Below, one piece after another: positions 1 to 9,800 of a DNA stretch of 64,000 nt. Location: NCBI GenBank assembly GCA_041397645.1, contig JAWKWE010000004.1, positions 2,852,001-2,916,000 on the forward strand. The letters run 5' to 3'. The notes under the pieces are model-generated. The model was not told the origin of the DNA. It did not search any database and was given only the letters and a program-made list of their open reading frames with translations. Position numbers and translations under genes: made by a program. Each line of letters opens with the position of its first letter. The stretch's first letter is position 1. The stretch comes from Hyphomicrobiaceae bacterium. GTDB lineage: Bacteria > Pseudomonadota > Alphaproteobacteria > Rhizobiales > Hyphomicrobiaceae.

Positions 1-123
1 GGTCATGCGTCTCGCTTCAAATGACGCTAGTTTAGAGAGATAGCAGACCGGCGCCCGGCGGCGCGTATGTCCTTTAGAAAACTTACGCGCTTTCCCATTT
101 CCCGTTTCCAGGAGCCGACCGGC

Positions 124-1512
124 ATGAAGGCAGTGGCGCTGGACCACAATCTCAAGAACGGCGCCTCGCAACGTCCATCGAAGGGCGCGCTAAACGGCGA
201 ACAGGTGTTGGGCCTCAAGGCGCGCGACAACGTCACGAATTGGCGGCATCTGGCGCGCGTGTGGCTCGTCATTGCGCTTACCTTCGGCGCAGTCATTTGG
301 TTTGAGGATGTTCTGACGGCACAAGGACTTTCGCTGTGGCGCGGTCTGCCATTTTGGGTTCTCGCGATCGCGATCATGGGCGCCTCGCAGCATCAGTTGG
401 GTGGGGCGATCCACGAAGGCACCCACTCGCTGCTATTCGCCAACAAGCAGCTCAACGAGTTGGCCTCCGACTGGCTCGCGGCTTTCCCCATCTACACGTC
501 AACCTATCAGTATAGGGTGCACCATCTCGCGCACCATCAGTTCGTCAACGATCCGGTTCGCGATCCCGACATCTCGCAGTTGAAAGACAGCGATCACTGG
601 TTGGACTTTCCCGTCACCCACATCGAGATATTGAGGAAAATGGCGAAGCAGTTGTGGCTGCCGAACCTGTTCCGGTTCACCCTCGTGCGCGCCCGCTACA
701 GTGCGCTTGGCCATGATGATAACCCTTATCTCGATAAATCCGCCGCACAGAACAAATGGCCCGTGCGTGCCGGCATCTACTTCGCGGTCGCTGTGCCGTT
801 TATCGTCAACTACCTGATCGTGTTTCAGAGTGCGACCTGGGCATGGAGCTGGCTCGTTGCGAGCTATGCAGCGGTGATGCTCTATTACGTGCGCTTGTCT
901 GAGCGAGATTTTCCGCAATCGCGGCTGCGACCGGTCATTTCCCACCGGGCAACCGCCATGGGGCGGATGACATTTCTTTTCATCCTGTACGGGCTGTTGA
1001 CGCTGCACGATGCTGGAACCGGCGCGACTTGGGCCTGGGACCAGTTCGGACGCTTCTGGGCGCTACCGCTGTTCACGAGCTTTCCGCTGTTCATGATGAT
1101 GCGTCAGTGGGTGCAGCACGGCAATGCCGATCGCGGCCGCTATACCAATACGCGGGTTTTTCTAGCCGGTCCGATCATGCGATATGCGGTATTGCCCTGG
1201 GGCATGGACTTTCACCTGCCTCATCATTTGATGGCGTCGGTGCCCCACTACCGGCTCAAGGAGTTGCACGAAATTTTGATGCAGGATCCCGAATACAAGG
1301 AGAAAGCGGTTCTGGTCGAAGGCTATCTTGGAGAGGACAACCCGCGCACGGGCCATCCCACCGTGTTATCGGTTCTTGGGCCAGCGCACGCTCCGAGCGC
1401 AACAAATGCAGCCTACGTGGACAGCTCAAGTCTTGAATATGTTCAAGTCGAAGATGCCGCTGCTATCGCGGATGAGGCGCGCCGTTCGGTCGATCAAGGC
1501 AGTTCAACCTGA
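124..1512 (+). CDS. Fatty acid desaturase family protein (membrane di-iron)
   Basis: Predicted integral-membrane fatty acid desaturase or hydroxylase of 462 aa using a non-haem di-iron centre. The three histidine boxes are visible: HEGTH (H97, H101), HHLAHH (H133-H138) and HLPHH (H364-H368), with an extra QHGN histidine near 332. Hydrophobic stretches lie at about 44-60, 75-90, 220-235 and 240-255. An upstream in-frame ATG at 67 exists, but AGGAG at 110-114 is well placed only for ATG 124, so this start was chosen. It appears to be a single gene, followed 63 bp later by a small gene on the same strand. The substrate (phospholipid acyl chain, carotenoid or other lipid) cannot be read from sequence; the family call is firm. 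Confidence 0.87.
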   Translation: MKAVALDHNLKNGASQRPSKGALNGEQVLGLKARDNVTNWRHLARVWLVIALTFGAVIWFEDVLTAQGLSLWRGLPFWVLAIAIMGASQHQLGGAIHEGTHSLLFANKQLNELASDWLAAFPIYTSTYQYRVHHLAHHQFVNDPVRDPDISQLKDSDHWLDFPVTHIEILRKMAKQLWLPNLFRFTLVRARYSALGHDDNPYLDKSAAQNKWPVRAGIYFAVAVPFIVNYLIVFQSATWAWSWLVASYAAVMLYYVRLSERDFPQSRLRPVISHRATAMGRMTFLFILYGLLTLHDAGTGATWAWDQFGRFWALPLFTSFPLFMMMRQWVQHGNADRGRYTNTRVFLAGPIMRYAVLPWGMDFHLPHHLMASVPHYRLKELHEILMQDPEYKEKAVLVEGYLGEDNPRTGHPTVLSVLGPAHAPSATNAAYVDSSSLEYVQVEDAAAIADEARRSVDQGSST

Positions 1513-1575
1513 TCCACTTCGTGTTATCCTGGGGCCAGAAATGCATTTCGCTCCGATCCCCCAAGGAGGCCGCAA

Positions 1576-1749
1576 ATGATGTATGCCGTAGGTCTGAAAC
1601 TGAATGAGCGGACCGGACATGTTCTCGTTGATGCCGAGGATGCCCTGATCGCCGCCCTGAAGGCCAAGCATCAGCAACCCGATGCCGCCATAACGTATGT
1701 GCGCCGCCAGAACAGGCGGGGCGATGCCCGTCACCCGCCGCACCGATAA
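1576..1749 (+). CDS. Small hypothetical protein (57 aa)
   Basis: Short reading frame of 57 aa beginning MMYAVGLKLNERTG and ending in a basic His/Arg/Pro-rich tail. It has a near-perfect ribosome binding site AAGGAGG at 1563-1569, six bases before the ATG, which is the main reason to call it. No signal peptide, membrane helix or recognisable domain is seen. It lies 63 bp after the desaturase on the same strand and may be co-transcribed with it. Function unknown. Confidence 0.6.
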   Translation: MMYAVGLKLNERTGHVLVDAEDALIAALKAKHQQPDAAITYVRRQNRRGDARHPPHR

Positions 1750-1764
1750 TTGAGGCAATGGCGC

Positions 1765-1806
1765 AAAAAAATGTGCCGCGCACGGGCGAGCCGATGCGCG
1801 GCACAT
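1765..1806 (-). terminator. Rho-independent terminator of parE
   Basis: Perfect 12-bp inverted repeat (1771-1782 with 1795-1806, 12-base loop). Read on the minus strand the stem is followed by a run of T (A run at 1765-1771 on the plus strand). It lies 22 bp beyond the parE stop, so it most likely ends the parE transcript. Confidence 0.8.
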
Positions 1807-1828
1807 GATTGGCAGAGCAGGATTTGGG

Positions 1829-3844
1829 TTAGATATCCAGATCCTTCGCGAAGGCAGCTCGATCCTGAATGAAGCGGAAGCGGGCCTCTGGCTTAGATCC
1901 CATAAGCGCGTTGACGGTCTCCGAAAGCACAGAGCGCTCGCCTTCCCCGATTTCCACGCGGAGCAAGGCGCGCTTCTTGGGGTCCATGGTCGTCTCTTTG
2001 AGTTCGCTGGCGTTCATCTCGCCGAGGCCTTTGAAGCGTCCAACCTTGACGGGCGGGTTAGCCTTGAACTCTTTTGCGATAAGCGCGTCGCGATGTTTCT
2101 CGTCGCGTGCGTAGAGCGACTTGGCGCCTTGCGTGAGCTTGTAAAGCGGTGGCACCGCCAGGAACAGGTGACCCTGTTCGATAAGCTCTGGCATCTCCTG
2201 ATAGAAGAACGTGATCAGCAGCGCGGCGATGTGTGCGCCGTCGACGTCGGCGTCAGTCATGAGAATAACGCGCTCGTAGCGCAGATCGTCGTCGCGGTAC
2301 TTGGTCCCTGTACCGACGCCAAGAGCCTGGATCAGATCAGAGAGAAGCTGGTTTTGAGACAGCTTTGCCGATGAGGCGTTGGCGACGTTCAGGATTTTTC
2401 CGCGCAACGGCAGAATGGCCTGGGTTTCGCGGTCGCGCGCGCTTTTGGCCGAACCACCGGCGGAGTCGCCTTCGACAATAAAGATCTCGGTGCCGGACGC
2501 CTGCTGGATCGTGCAGTCTGCCAGCTTGCCCGGCAAGCGAAGCTTGCGCGTGGCGGACTGGCGTCCAACCTCCTTCTCCCGGCGGCGCTTCAGCCGTTCT
2601 TCCGATTGATCGATGGTCCATTCCAGCAACCTGTTGGCTTGCTGCGGACTGTCGGCGAGCCAATGGTCGAAAGCGTCGCGCACAGCCGTCTCGACGATCT
2701 TGGTCGCCTCAACCGTTGCAAGCTTATCCTTGGTTTGGCCCTGGAACTCGGGTTCGCGGATGAACACCGACAGCATGGAAGCTGCCGTGCCCATTACGTC
2801 CTCTGAAGTGATCTGCGCGGCCTTTTTATTGCCGACCAGTTCGCCATAGGCGCGCAAGCCCTTGTAGAGCGCCTGCCGCAAGCCGTTCTCGTGCGTGCCG
2901 CCCTCGGGCGTCGGAATGGTGTTGCAGTATGAGGAGGAGAAACCGTCCTCGTCCGAAATCCAAGCGACCGCCCATTCGACGGAGCCGTGTCCGCCCTCTT
3001 TCTCGATACGGCCGGCAAAGATGTCCTTCGTCACCTGCGTGCGGCCCTCGATCGACGAGGTCAGGTAATCCGACAGGCCGCCGGGGAAGTGGAAGATCGC
3101 CTCTGCGGGCGTCTCGTCTTGGATGAGTGAAGGATCGCACTTCCAGCGGATTTCCACGCCACCGAACAGATAGGCCTTGGAACGCGCCATCTTCATCAAG
3201 CGCGCAGGCCTGAAGGCGCAGCCTTTGCCGAAGATCTTTTCGTCCGGCTTGAAGCGCACCTTGGTGCCGCGCCGGTTCATGATGCTGCCGAGCTTTTCCA
3301 GCTTGGTTTGAGGCTCACCGCGCGAAAACACCATGCGGTACAGCTGCTGATCTCGCGCAACCTGCACTTCGACCAATTCTGACAGCGCGTTGACGACCGA
3401 CACGCCGACGCCGTGCAGACCGCCTGAGGTGTTGTAGGCCTTGCTGTCGAATTTGCCGCCCGCGTGCAGCACGGTCATCACGACTTCGAGCGCGCTTTTG
3501 TTCTTGAACTTGGGATGAGGTCCGACGGGAATGCCGCGGCCGTTGTCGGTGACTGACAAAAAGCCGTCTGCATCGAGCTCGACTTCGATCCAGCTGGCAT
3601 ATCCGGCAACCGCTTCGTCCATGGAGTTGTCGATCACCTCGGCGAAGAGGTGATGCATGGCCTTCTCATCGGTGCCGCCGATGTACATGCCGGGACGCCG
3701 ACGCACCGGCTCCAGTCCCTCCAGAACCTCGATGTGACTTTCCGAATAGCCAGAAGCCGGCTCGGGCGCCTTGCGGGCGCGGGAGGAGGTCTTTTCGCTC
3801 ATCTCGCTCTCGATTTGAGAAAACAGGTCGGATTGATCTGCCAT
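1829..3844 (-). CDS. parE: DNA topoisomerase IV subunit B
   Basis: ATPase subunit of topoisomerase IV, which decatenates replicated chromosomes together with ParC (not in this window). The 671-aa product has the GHKL ATPase region (EVIDNSMDEA, DNGRGIPV, GLHGVGVSVVNALS), a transducer domain and a TOPRIM domain with EGDSAGG (E458) and the acidic triad D531/D533/D535 in DADVDGAH, then PLRGKILNV and a RFKGLGEM motif near the end. The TopoIV-like rather than GyrB length (no GyrB insert) and the YSESHIEVLEGLEPVRRRPGMYIG start region support ParE. The start MADQSDLF at 3844 was preferred to an in-frame upstream start at 3925. It is monocistronic with its own terminator. Confidence 0.95.
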   Translation of the reverse strand: MADQSDLFSQIESEMSEKTSSRARKAPEPASGYSESHIEVLEGLEPVRRRPGMYIGGTDEKAMHHLFAEVIDNSMDEAVAGYASWIEVELDADGFLSVTDNGRGIPVGPHPKFKNKSALEVVMTVLHAGGKFDSKAYNTSGGLHGVGVSVVNALSELVEVQVARDQQLYRMVFSRGEPQTKLEKLGSIMNRRGTKVRFKPDEKIFGKGCAFRPARLMKMARSKAYLFGGVEIRWKCDPSLIQDETPAEAIFHFPGGLSDYLTSSIEGRTQVTKDIFAGRIEKEGGHGSVEWAVAWISDEDGFSSSYCNTIPTPEGGTHENGLRQALYKGLRAYGELVGNKKAAQITSEDVMGTAASMLSVFIREPEFQGQTKDKLATVEATKIVETAVRDAFDHWLADSPQQANRLLEWTIDQSEERLKRRREKEVGRQSATRKLRLPGKLADCTIQQASGTEIFIVEGDSAGGSAKSARDRETQAILPLRGKILNVANASSAKLSQNQLLSDLIQALGVGTGTKYRDDDLRYERVILMTDADVDGAHIAALLITFFYQEMPELIEQGHLFLAVPPLYKLTQGAKSLYARDEKHRDALIAKEFKANPPVKVGRFKGLGEMNASELKETTMDPKKRALLRVEIGEGERSVLSETVNALMGSKPEARFRFIQDRAAFAKDLDI

Positions 3845-4394
3845 AGCGGGGGTCAGTCCTGTGCAGCGTTGAGCGGAAAGCCGGTTACTGATGAAGCCAG
3901 CAAACGGCGGTCCGGGTACGCGCAACAGGGCCAGACGGCGGCCGCAGAGGCGAATCTGAGTGGATCCTTATAGCGCGCTTGGCCCCCGATCCACCATGCC
4001 TTGTGCCCCTGTTGCCTCGAAGTCACGGGATATCCAGCACAATTTCGCTTTGCCTGTGCGGTCGTGCCGCGCATTTCCTCGGCATGTTGCGAAGCCGGAC
4101 CACGCCCTTGCCATGCGCTTGGTCTCGTCAAGAGAACGCTCAAGCCGAGCACGGTACGCCAAGGTTTGGACGAAAAGTCAGCCAGAAATAGCCTTCAGGC
4201 GGGGCTTTAAGTTGTCTGCCGGATCGTTGGGGACAGCGACATCAAAGGGTTGTAGTCGCGAGAGTGTCGTGCCTGGGGAGGGCGCGAGTTTAAGAGCCGG
4301 TATTCGCGGGAAGAACGCAAGCTCAAGTACGGGTGCCAGCCGCTTTGCGGCCGTCTAAGGCCCCGTCGCTCAAGTTCCGAGGGGACCGCTGGGA
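3845..4394. other. Intergenic region between parE and the next plus-strand gene
   Basis: About 550 bp separating divergent genes, so it must hold the parE promoter and that of the following hypothetical. Short open frames exist on both strands but none has a convincing ribosome binding site or a recognisable product. No clear repeat or RNA gene was seen. Confidence 0.5.
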
Positions 4395-5663
4395 ATGTCG
4401 TACCATTCAAATGACGTGCTATTGGCGGATCGCGAAATCGCCCTGCCGCTATTTTTGAGCCGGGCCAGCGCACGGGTTCCGTTGGGGCTGCTCCCGCCGC
4501 CACTGCCAAAGATGCAGCGCACTGTCGCGGGGACGATTATCGGATTGCTGTGGGTTCGTCGCGGCCCGGTCAGCCTCAGTTTGTGTGCAGCCGTTGTCGT
4601 GTTTGCAATCGTTGCTGTTGCCTCCAGCCACCAGCTTTCGGGAGAGAAGCCCAGGATCGCTGCCGCAACTCTCATCTCGCCCCCAAAACTGGTGCACACC
4701 ACGCTTACGCAGGCTTTCGATCTTGTTGCCGAGGTGGAGTCGCGTTTGACCTACGCGACGCATCTGGGGGACCATCTCAACGCCGCAGATGCTGTGAAGC
4801 TCTCCCCGCAAGAGGCCGCAGATGCGATTGCATTCGCGATGGCAGGCGGCGGTGAGAAGGCAACGAGCGAAGATGGTGGCGCGCTTCAATCTGAGCCCGA
4901 CCAGACCGAGAGCGAGCAGGTCGCATTGTTTGTGGTGCGTGGTGTTCCTGCAAACGCGACGTTTCTTGAAGGTGCGTCGATGGGCGATGGCGTGTGGGCT
5001 GTTCCGGCCCGCGATGTTGCCGACCTTTCCGCGAAGCTCGGTGACGGCTTCGATGCGGAGATCTGGAGCGATGTGGAGATGGTTTCCCAAGCGGGCGTGA
5101 CGGTGCGAACCGCCCGGATCACGTTACACAAAGACGCCGGCGTACCTGTGGCTGCAACGAGCGGCGAAGGAACAAACTTCACGACCGGCTCGCTTGCCTC
5201 AGATCAGGCTGTCGCTGTGCCCGTGACGAAAGAGACGGTCGCGGAAGCGGAAGATGAGACTGTTAGCCAGGTGGCCGCAGAGGCGAGCGCCAAGACGTCG
5301 AAACGCCGCCGTCACGCTCGCTTGCGGCGAACTTCAAAAAACGCGGTCGCTTCGCAAGAACAGAACACACGCAACGCTGCGCGCGTTGCCGACGCATGGA
5401 GCCCGGGTACGACGCGCGGGACGACCCGATCACAGCTATCGCGTGCTCGCGCGATGGGGGTTGGGGCGCCTAAGCAGGAGGACGATGACAAGCCGGGGAT
5501 CATCTCCAAGTTCGTGACTTGGCTCAAGGGAAGCTCCACAACGGACGATACCGCTTCGTCGGAAACGGCATCTGCGACCGTCGCTGCGCCAGCGCCGAAA
5601 ACGCCCTTCGCAACCGACGAAAGCAGTTTGAGCGGACTTGGAATGTTTCAGTCATCCCAATAA
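4395..5663 (+). CDS. Hypothetical single-pass membrane protein
   Basis: Unrecognised 422-aa protein. A single hydrophobic helix lies at about residues 57-78, preceded by a basic stretch (VRR), so the long C-terminal part is probably periplasmic. Residues 170-250 look folded, with alternating hydrophobic segments (VALFVVRGVPANATF, VWAVPARDVADLSAKL, VEMVSQAGVTVRTARI). This is followed by a low-complexity Ala/Thr/Ser/Lys-rich region with a basic cluster KRRRHARLRR near 305, and a second short helix-like segment IISKFVTWLKG near 370. The first ATG of the frame is used; an alternative ATG at 4512 starts just before the membrane helix. It is convergent with panC, 23 bp apart. Confidence 0.65.
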   Translation: MSYHSNDVLLADREIALPLFLSRASARVPLGLLPPPLPKMQRTVAGTIIGLLWVRRGPVSLSLCAAVVVFAIVAVASSHQLSGEKPRIAAATLISPPKLVHTTLTQAFDLVAEVESRLTYATHLGDHLNAADAVKLSPQEAADAIAFAMAGGGEKATSEDGGALQSEPDQTESEQVALFVVRGVPANATFLEGASMGDGVWAVPARDVADLSAKLGDGFDAEIWSDVEMVSQAGVTVRTARITLHKDAGVPVAATSGEGTNFTTGSLASDQAVAVPVTKETVAEAEDETVSQVAAEASAKTSKRRRHARLRRTSKNAVASQEQNTRNAARVADAWSPGTTRGTTRSQLSRARAMGVGAPKQEDDDKPGIISKFVTWLKGSSTTDDTASSETASATVAAPAPKTPFATDESSLSGLGMFQSSQ

Positions 5664-5686
5664 ATCGCGATTGGCGAGAGGGTAAG

Positions 5687-6547
5687 CTAAACCGCAACGT
5701 TATCGATGAGGCGCGTCTTGCCAAGCCATGCTGCGGCCAGCACACGTAAGGGACGCGGCCCATGCGAGGTAACCGATTGCAGCGTTTCGGCGTCGGCCAC
5801 CGCGATGTAGTCGATCTTCGTGAAGCCGGCGTTGCGCACCTTGCGCTTGGCGGTTTCAACGGCGCTCTTGATGTCAACGCCATTTGCTACTTCGCTGGCC
5901 AGTTCGGCAAGTGCGGCTTGAAGCATAGGTGCAACGGCGCGTTCCTTCTCGGACAGGTAGGCGTTGCGCGAGGACAAAGCCAATCCATCCTTCTCGCGCT
6001 TTGTTCGAGCGCCAACGAGCTTCAGCGGCAGATTGAGGTCGCGCACCATCTGGCGCAACACCGCGAGTTGCTGGAAATCCTTTTCGCCGAAAACCGCGAT
6101 GTCGGGCATGACCTGGCTGAACAGCTTGCAGCATACGGTTGTCACACCTGCGAAGTGATGCGGGCGGAACTCGCCCTCAAGCGGCTTGGCGGCGCTGCCG
6201 GGCGTGACGGATGTGGAAAACCCTTCGGGGTACATCTCTTCGACATCGGGTGCCCAGACGAGATCGCAACCAGCCTCGTGCAATTTGGCGACGTCGCCTG
6301 CCTCGTCGCGCGGATAGCGCGCCAAGTCCTCGTGAGGGGCGAACTGGGTCGGATTGACGAAGATCGATACGACCACGCGGTCTGCTTTTTTGGACGCCAG
6401 CTTGACCAGGGAAAGGTGGCCTGCGTGCAGGGCTCCCATGGTCGGCACCAGGGCGACGCCGTCACCGTGCTCCCGCCACTTGGCGACGGCCTTGCGCAGC
6501 TCCTTTAGCGTGCGAACGATTTTTGTTTTTCCACCCACCGATGCCAT
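5687..6547 (-). CDS. panC: Pantoate--beta-alanine ligase
   Basis: Cytosolic pantothenate synthetase, joining pantoate and beta-alanine with ATP (AMP-forming) in coenzyme A synthesis. The 286-aa length is typical. It shows the HIGH-like nucleotide motif PTMGALHAGH near residue 35, FVNPTQFAPHEDLARYPR (pantoate site), FGEKDFQQLAVLRQMVRDL, and the KMSKS-like loop DGLALSSRNAYLS near 190. No panB is adjacent. It is divergent from putA across about 280 bp and convergent with the hypothetical at 4395. Confidence 0.95.
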   Translation of the reverse strand: MASVGGKTKIVRTLKELRKAVAKWREHGDGVALVPTMGALHAGHLSLVKLASKKADRVVVSIFVNPTQFAPHEDLARYPRDEAGDVAKLHEAGCDLVWAPDVEEMYPEGFSTSVTPGSAAKPLEGEFRPHHFAGVTTVCCKLFSQVMPDIAVFGEKDFQQLAVLRQMVRDLNLPLKLVGARTKREKDGLALSSRNAYLSEKERAVAPMLQAALAELASEVANGVDIKSAVETAKRKVRNAGFTKIDYIAVADAETLQSVTSHGPRPLRVLAAAWLGKTRLIDNVAV

Positions 6548-6652
6548 CCTTCGGCCAATGACGATTGTTGGCCGACAAGTGGAGCGCCGGGCAGGACCTC
6601 GTCAAGTGGGGGAAAGTGGTCAACATTGACGGCACAGGGGGGGGCCGGAGAT

Positions 6653-6676
6653 GCCACCCGGAGCGATCCGGGTGGC
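6653..6676. promoter_or_regulatory. 9-bp inverted repeat in the panC-putA intergenic region
   Basis: Perfect arms GCCACCCGG and CCGGGTGGC separated by six bases. It is flanked by a G-rich run and not followed by a T run on either strand, so an operator or mRNA hairpin is more likely than a terminator. It lies about 150 bp upstream of putA and 105 bp upstream of panC. Confidence 0.35.
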
Positions 6677-6828
6677 TTAGTCCCCGGCAATTCTCCAACG
6701 GGGCGGATCGCCAACCTGCATGTGAGCCTTCAATCTGCTAGATTTGCCACGATATTCGAATCGTGTGTTCTCGCGTTGGCGGAGTTGTGCGGCGCCGTTG
6801 TTTCGGAGTTTGTGAACCAGGAGATGTC

Positions 6829-9800
6829 ATGGTTGCGGCCGTAAAACGCGAATCGACCAATCGCGACCGGGAGTTACCTGCCCGCGACGAGATCGCAGCG
6901 CATCATTTGATCGACGAGCATCGACTGGTGGGCGCGCTGATCGAGCGGGCCGTATTCACCCAGGACGAACGTCGCAGGGCAGGGGAGATCGCCCGCCATC
7001 TCGTCCACGCTACGCGCGCCAACGCTGCAAACCACGCCAATATTGATGCTTTCATGCACGAGTACGGGCTGGGGAGCGAAGAAGGCGTCATCCTGATGTG
7101 CTTGGCGGAGGCGCTGTTGCGCATTCCCGACTCAGAGACGGCGGATGCGTTCATCGCCGACAAGATATCGGGCGGCGCCTGGGAAAAGCATCGCGGCGCT
7201 TCCGACAGCCTGTTCGTCAACGCTTCGACCTGGGGCCTGATGCTTACCGGGCGCATCATGAAGATGCGCGAGGCTCAGGGGGGCAATCCGATCCAGTCGT
7301 TCAAGCGGCTGGTCGCACGTTCAGGCGAGCCGGTGATCCGCCAGGCTGTTCGCCAAGCAGTCAAATTGCTCGGTGATCAGTTCGTATTGGGAACCACCAT
7401 TCAGAGCGCGCTTCTTCGCGCCCGTCCGCTGGAAGCCAAGGGCTGGCGCTTTTCTTTCGATATGCTGGGAGAGGCCGCGCGCACGGAGCGCGACGCGGAA
7501 CGGTATTTTCAGCGCTACATGGAGGCCATCGACGCCGTCGGCCAAGCCGCCGGACCGATTGCCGGAACGAATCTTGACGCGATTTTCGCGCGCCCCTCGG
7601 TGTCTATCAAACTCTCGGCACTGCACGCACGCTTTGAGCCCGGCAAGGAAGCGCGTCTCGGCCGCGAACTCAGTCCGCGCCTGCTGACTCTGGTCCGTGC
7701 CGCCCGCGATAAGGGGATCGGCATCACCATCGACGCGGAAGAGCAGGACCGGCTCGATCTGACCGCGCGCACCTTCGGAGAGACGTTCCTGGATCCGCAA
7801 CTTGACGGGTGGCACGGATTGGGTCTTGCCGTTCAAGCTTACGGGAAACGCGCGATACCGCTTTTGCGATGGCTTCGCCGCCTGGCGGGCCAGACCGGCA
7901 GGCGCATTCCTGTTCGTCTGGTCAAGGGTGCCTACTGGGACAGCGAAATCAAATGGGCGCAGGAACGCGGTCTGGCTGATTACCCGGTGTTCTCGCGCAA
8001 ACTGCACACGGACGTCTCGTATCTCGCGGCAATGCGTTATGTTTTGGCCGATCCGCAAGCTTTCTATCCACAATTTGCGACCCACAACGCCCATGCGGTG
8101 GCTTCCGCACGAGTGGCGGCCGGGACGAGCGACTTCGAATTCCAGCGTCTGCACGGTATGGGTGAGGCGCTTTACGAGGCTGTGAGAGCAGACGATCGCA
8201 ACGCTCCGGCCTGCCGCATCTATGCGCCGGTTGGCGGTCACGAGGATCTTCTAGGCTATCTCGTTCGCCGCCTTCTTGAGAACGGCGCCAACACGTCGTT
8301 CGTCAATCGGCTGGCAGACGACGAGACGCCTGTTTCCGACATCGTCGCAGACCCAGTGGAAGCTGCGGAACGTGAGCGAAGCTCCGGCACGCCGCATCCG
8401 TTGCTGCCACGGCCGCGCGAGATCTTTCTGCCTGAACGCAAGGCGAGTAGCGGTCTGGCACTAACGGAGGCCAGCATTCGCGGACCTCTGTTGGACGACA
8501 TGGCGCGCGTACTCAAGACGCCGTTTTCGGCCGGCCCAATCGTCAACGGGTCAGCGACCACAGGTGGGGAAGCGGCGCAGCTGATGCTGTCTCCGCATGA
8601 TAAGCGCGAGCGCGTGGGGACCGTGCGTCTGGCCACGCCTTCTCAGTTGGAAGAAGCTCTCGCCAGCGCCACGGCAGCGGCGCATCGCTGGGACATGACG
8701 CCAGCGCAGGAACGGGCGCGAATCCTGGAACTGGCTGCGGATTTGTTCGAACGCGAGCGTGCAACTTTGCTTGCCGCTCTGGTACGTGAAGCGGGTAAGA
8801 CACTGGAGGCCGCTCAGGCGGAGCTGCGCGAAGCCGTCGATTTTCTGCGCTATTATGCGGTTGAAGCGCGTCGGCTTTTTGCCGAGCCGGTAACGCTCAA
8901 GGGTCCCACCGGTGAAGAGAATCTGCTCTTTTTGCGCGCGCGGGGTGTCTTCGCCTGCATCTCGCCGTGGAATTTCCCGCTGGCCATTTTCACCGGTCAG
9001 ATTTCGGCGGCGCTGGCGGCCGGAAACGCGGTTGTTGCAAAGCCGGCCGAGCAAACACCTGTTACGGCTTTTCTCGCCGTGCGCCTGTTGCATGAGGCAG
9101 GCGTGCCGAAAGATGTGCTGCATCTCGTAACGGGAGCTGGAAAGCTCGGCGAGGCGCTGGTGAAGGATCAGCGCGTTTCGGGTGTGGTGTTTACCGGCTC
9201 GAATGAAACGGCCTGGGCGATACAGCGGACACTTGTCGCGCGACAGGGGCCGATCGTGCCGTTCATCGCCGAAACCGGCGGGCTCAATGCGATGATCGTC
9301 GACAGTTCTGCGCTCACCGAGCAGGTGGTGCGCGACGCGGTTCGCTCAGCCTTCGACAGTGCCGGGCAACGCTGCTCTGCCGCCCGCGTCCTGTTTGTGC
9401 AGGACGACGCGGCCCCGCGGGTCAAGACCATGTTGGCCGGCGCGATCGAGGTGCTCGATGTCGGCGATCCGTTTGACTACGCCACCGACATCGGCCCGGT
9501 GATCGATGAAGCCGCTCAGGACGCGCTTGAGGGTCACAAGGTGCGTATGGAGCGCGAAGGGCGGGAGATCATCGACCTCCCCATTCCCGAGCCTTGCCGT
9601 GCGGGAACCTACGTGACGCCTGCGCTCTACGAGATCGAACGGTTCTCGCTTCTCGAACGGGAGGTGTTCGGTCCTATTCTGCACCTCGTAAGATTCAGCC
9701 GCGGCCATATCGACAAGGTCGTCGCCGCCTTGAACGCGACCGGATACGGGCTGACGCTGGGGCTGCATTCGCGTATCGAAAGCGTTGCCGAGTACGTCAC

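Noticed and set aside
3960..4358. 132-codon frame in the parE upstream region
   Set aside because: No ribosome binding site, no recognisable product, several overlapping frames of equal quality.
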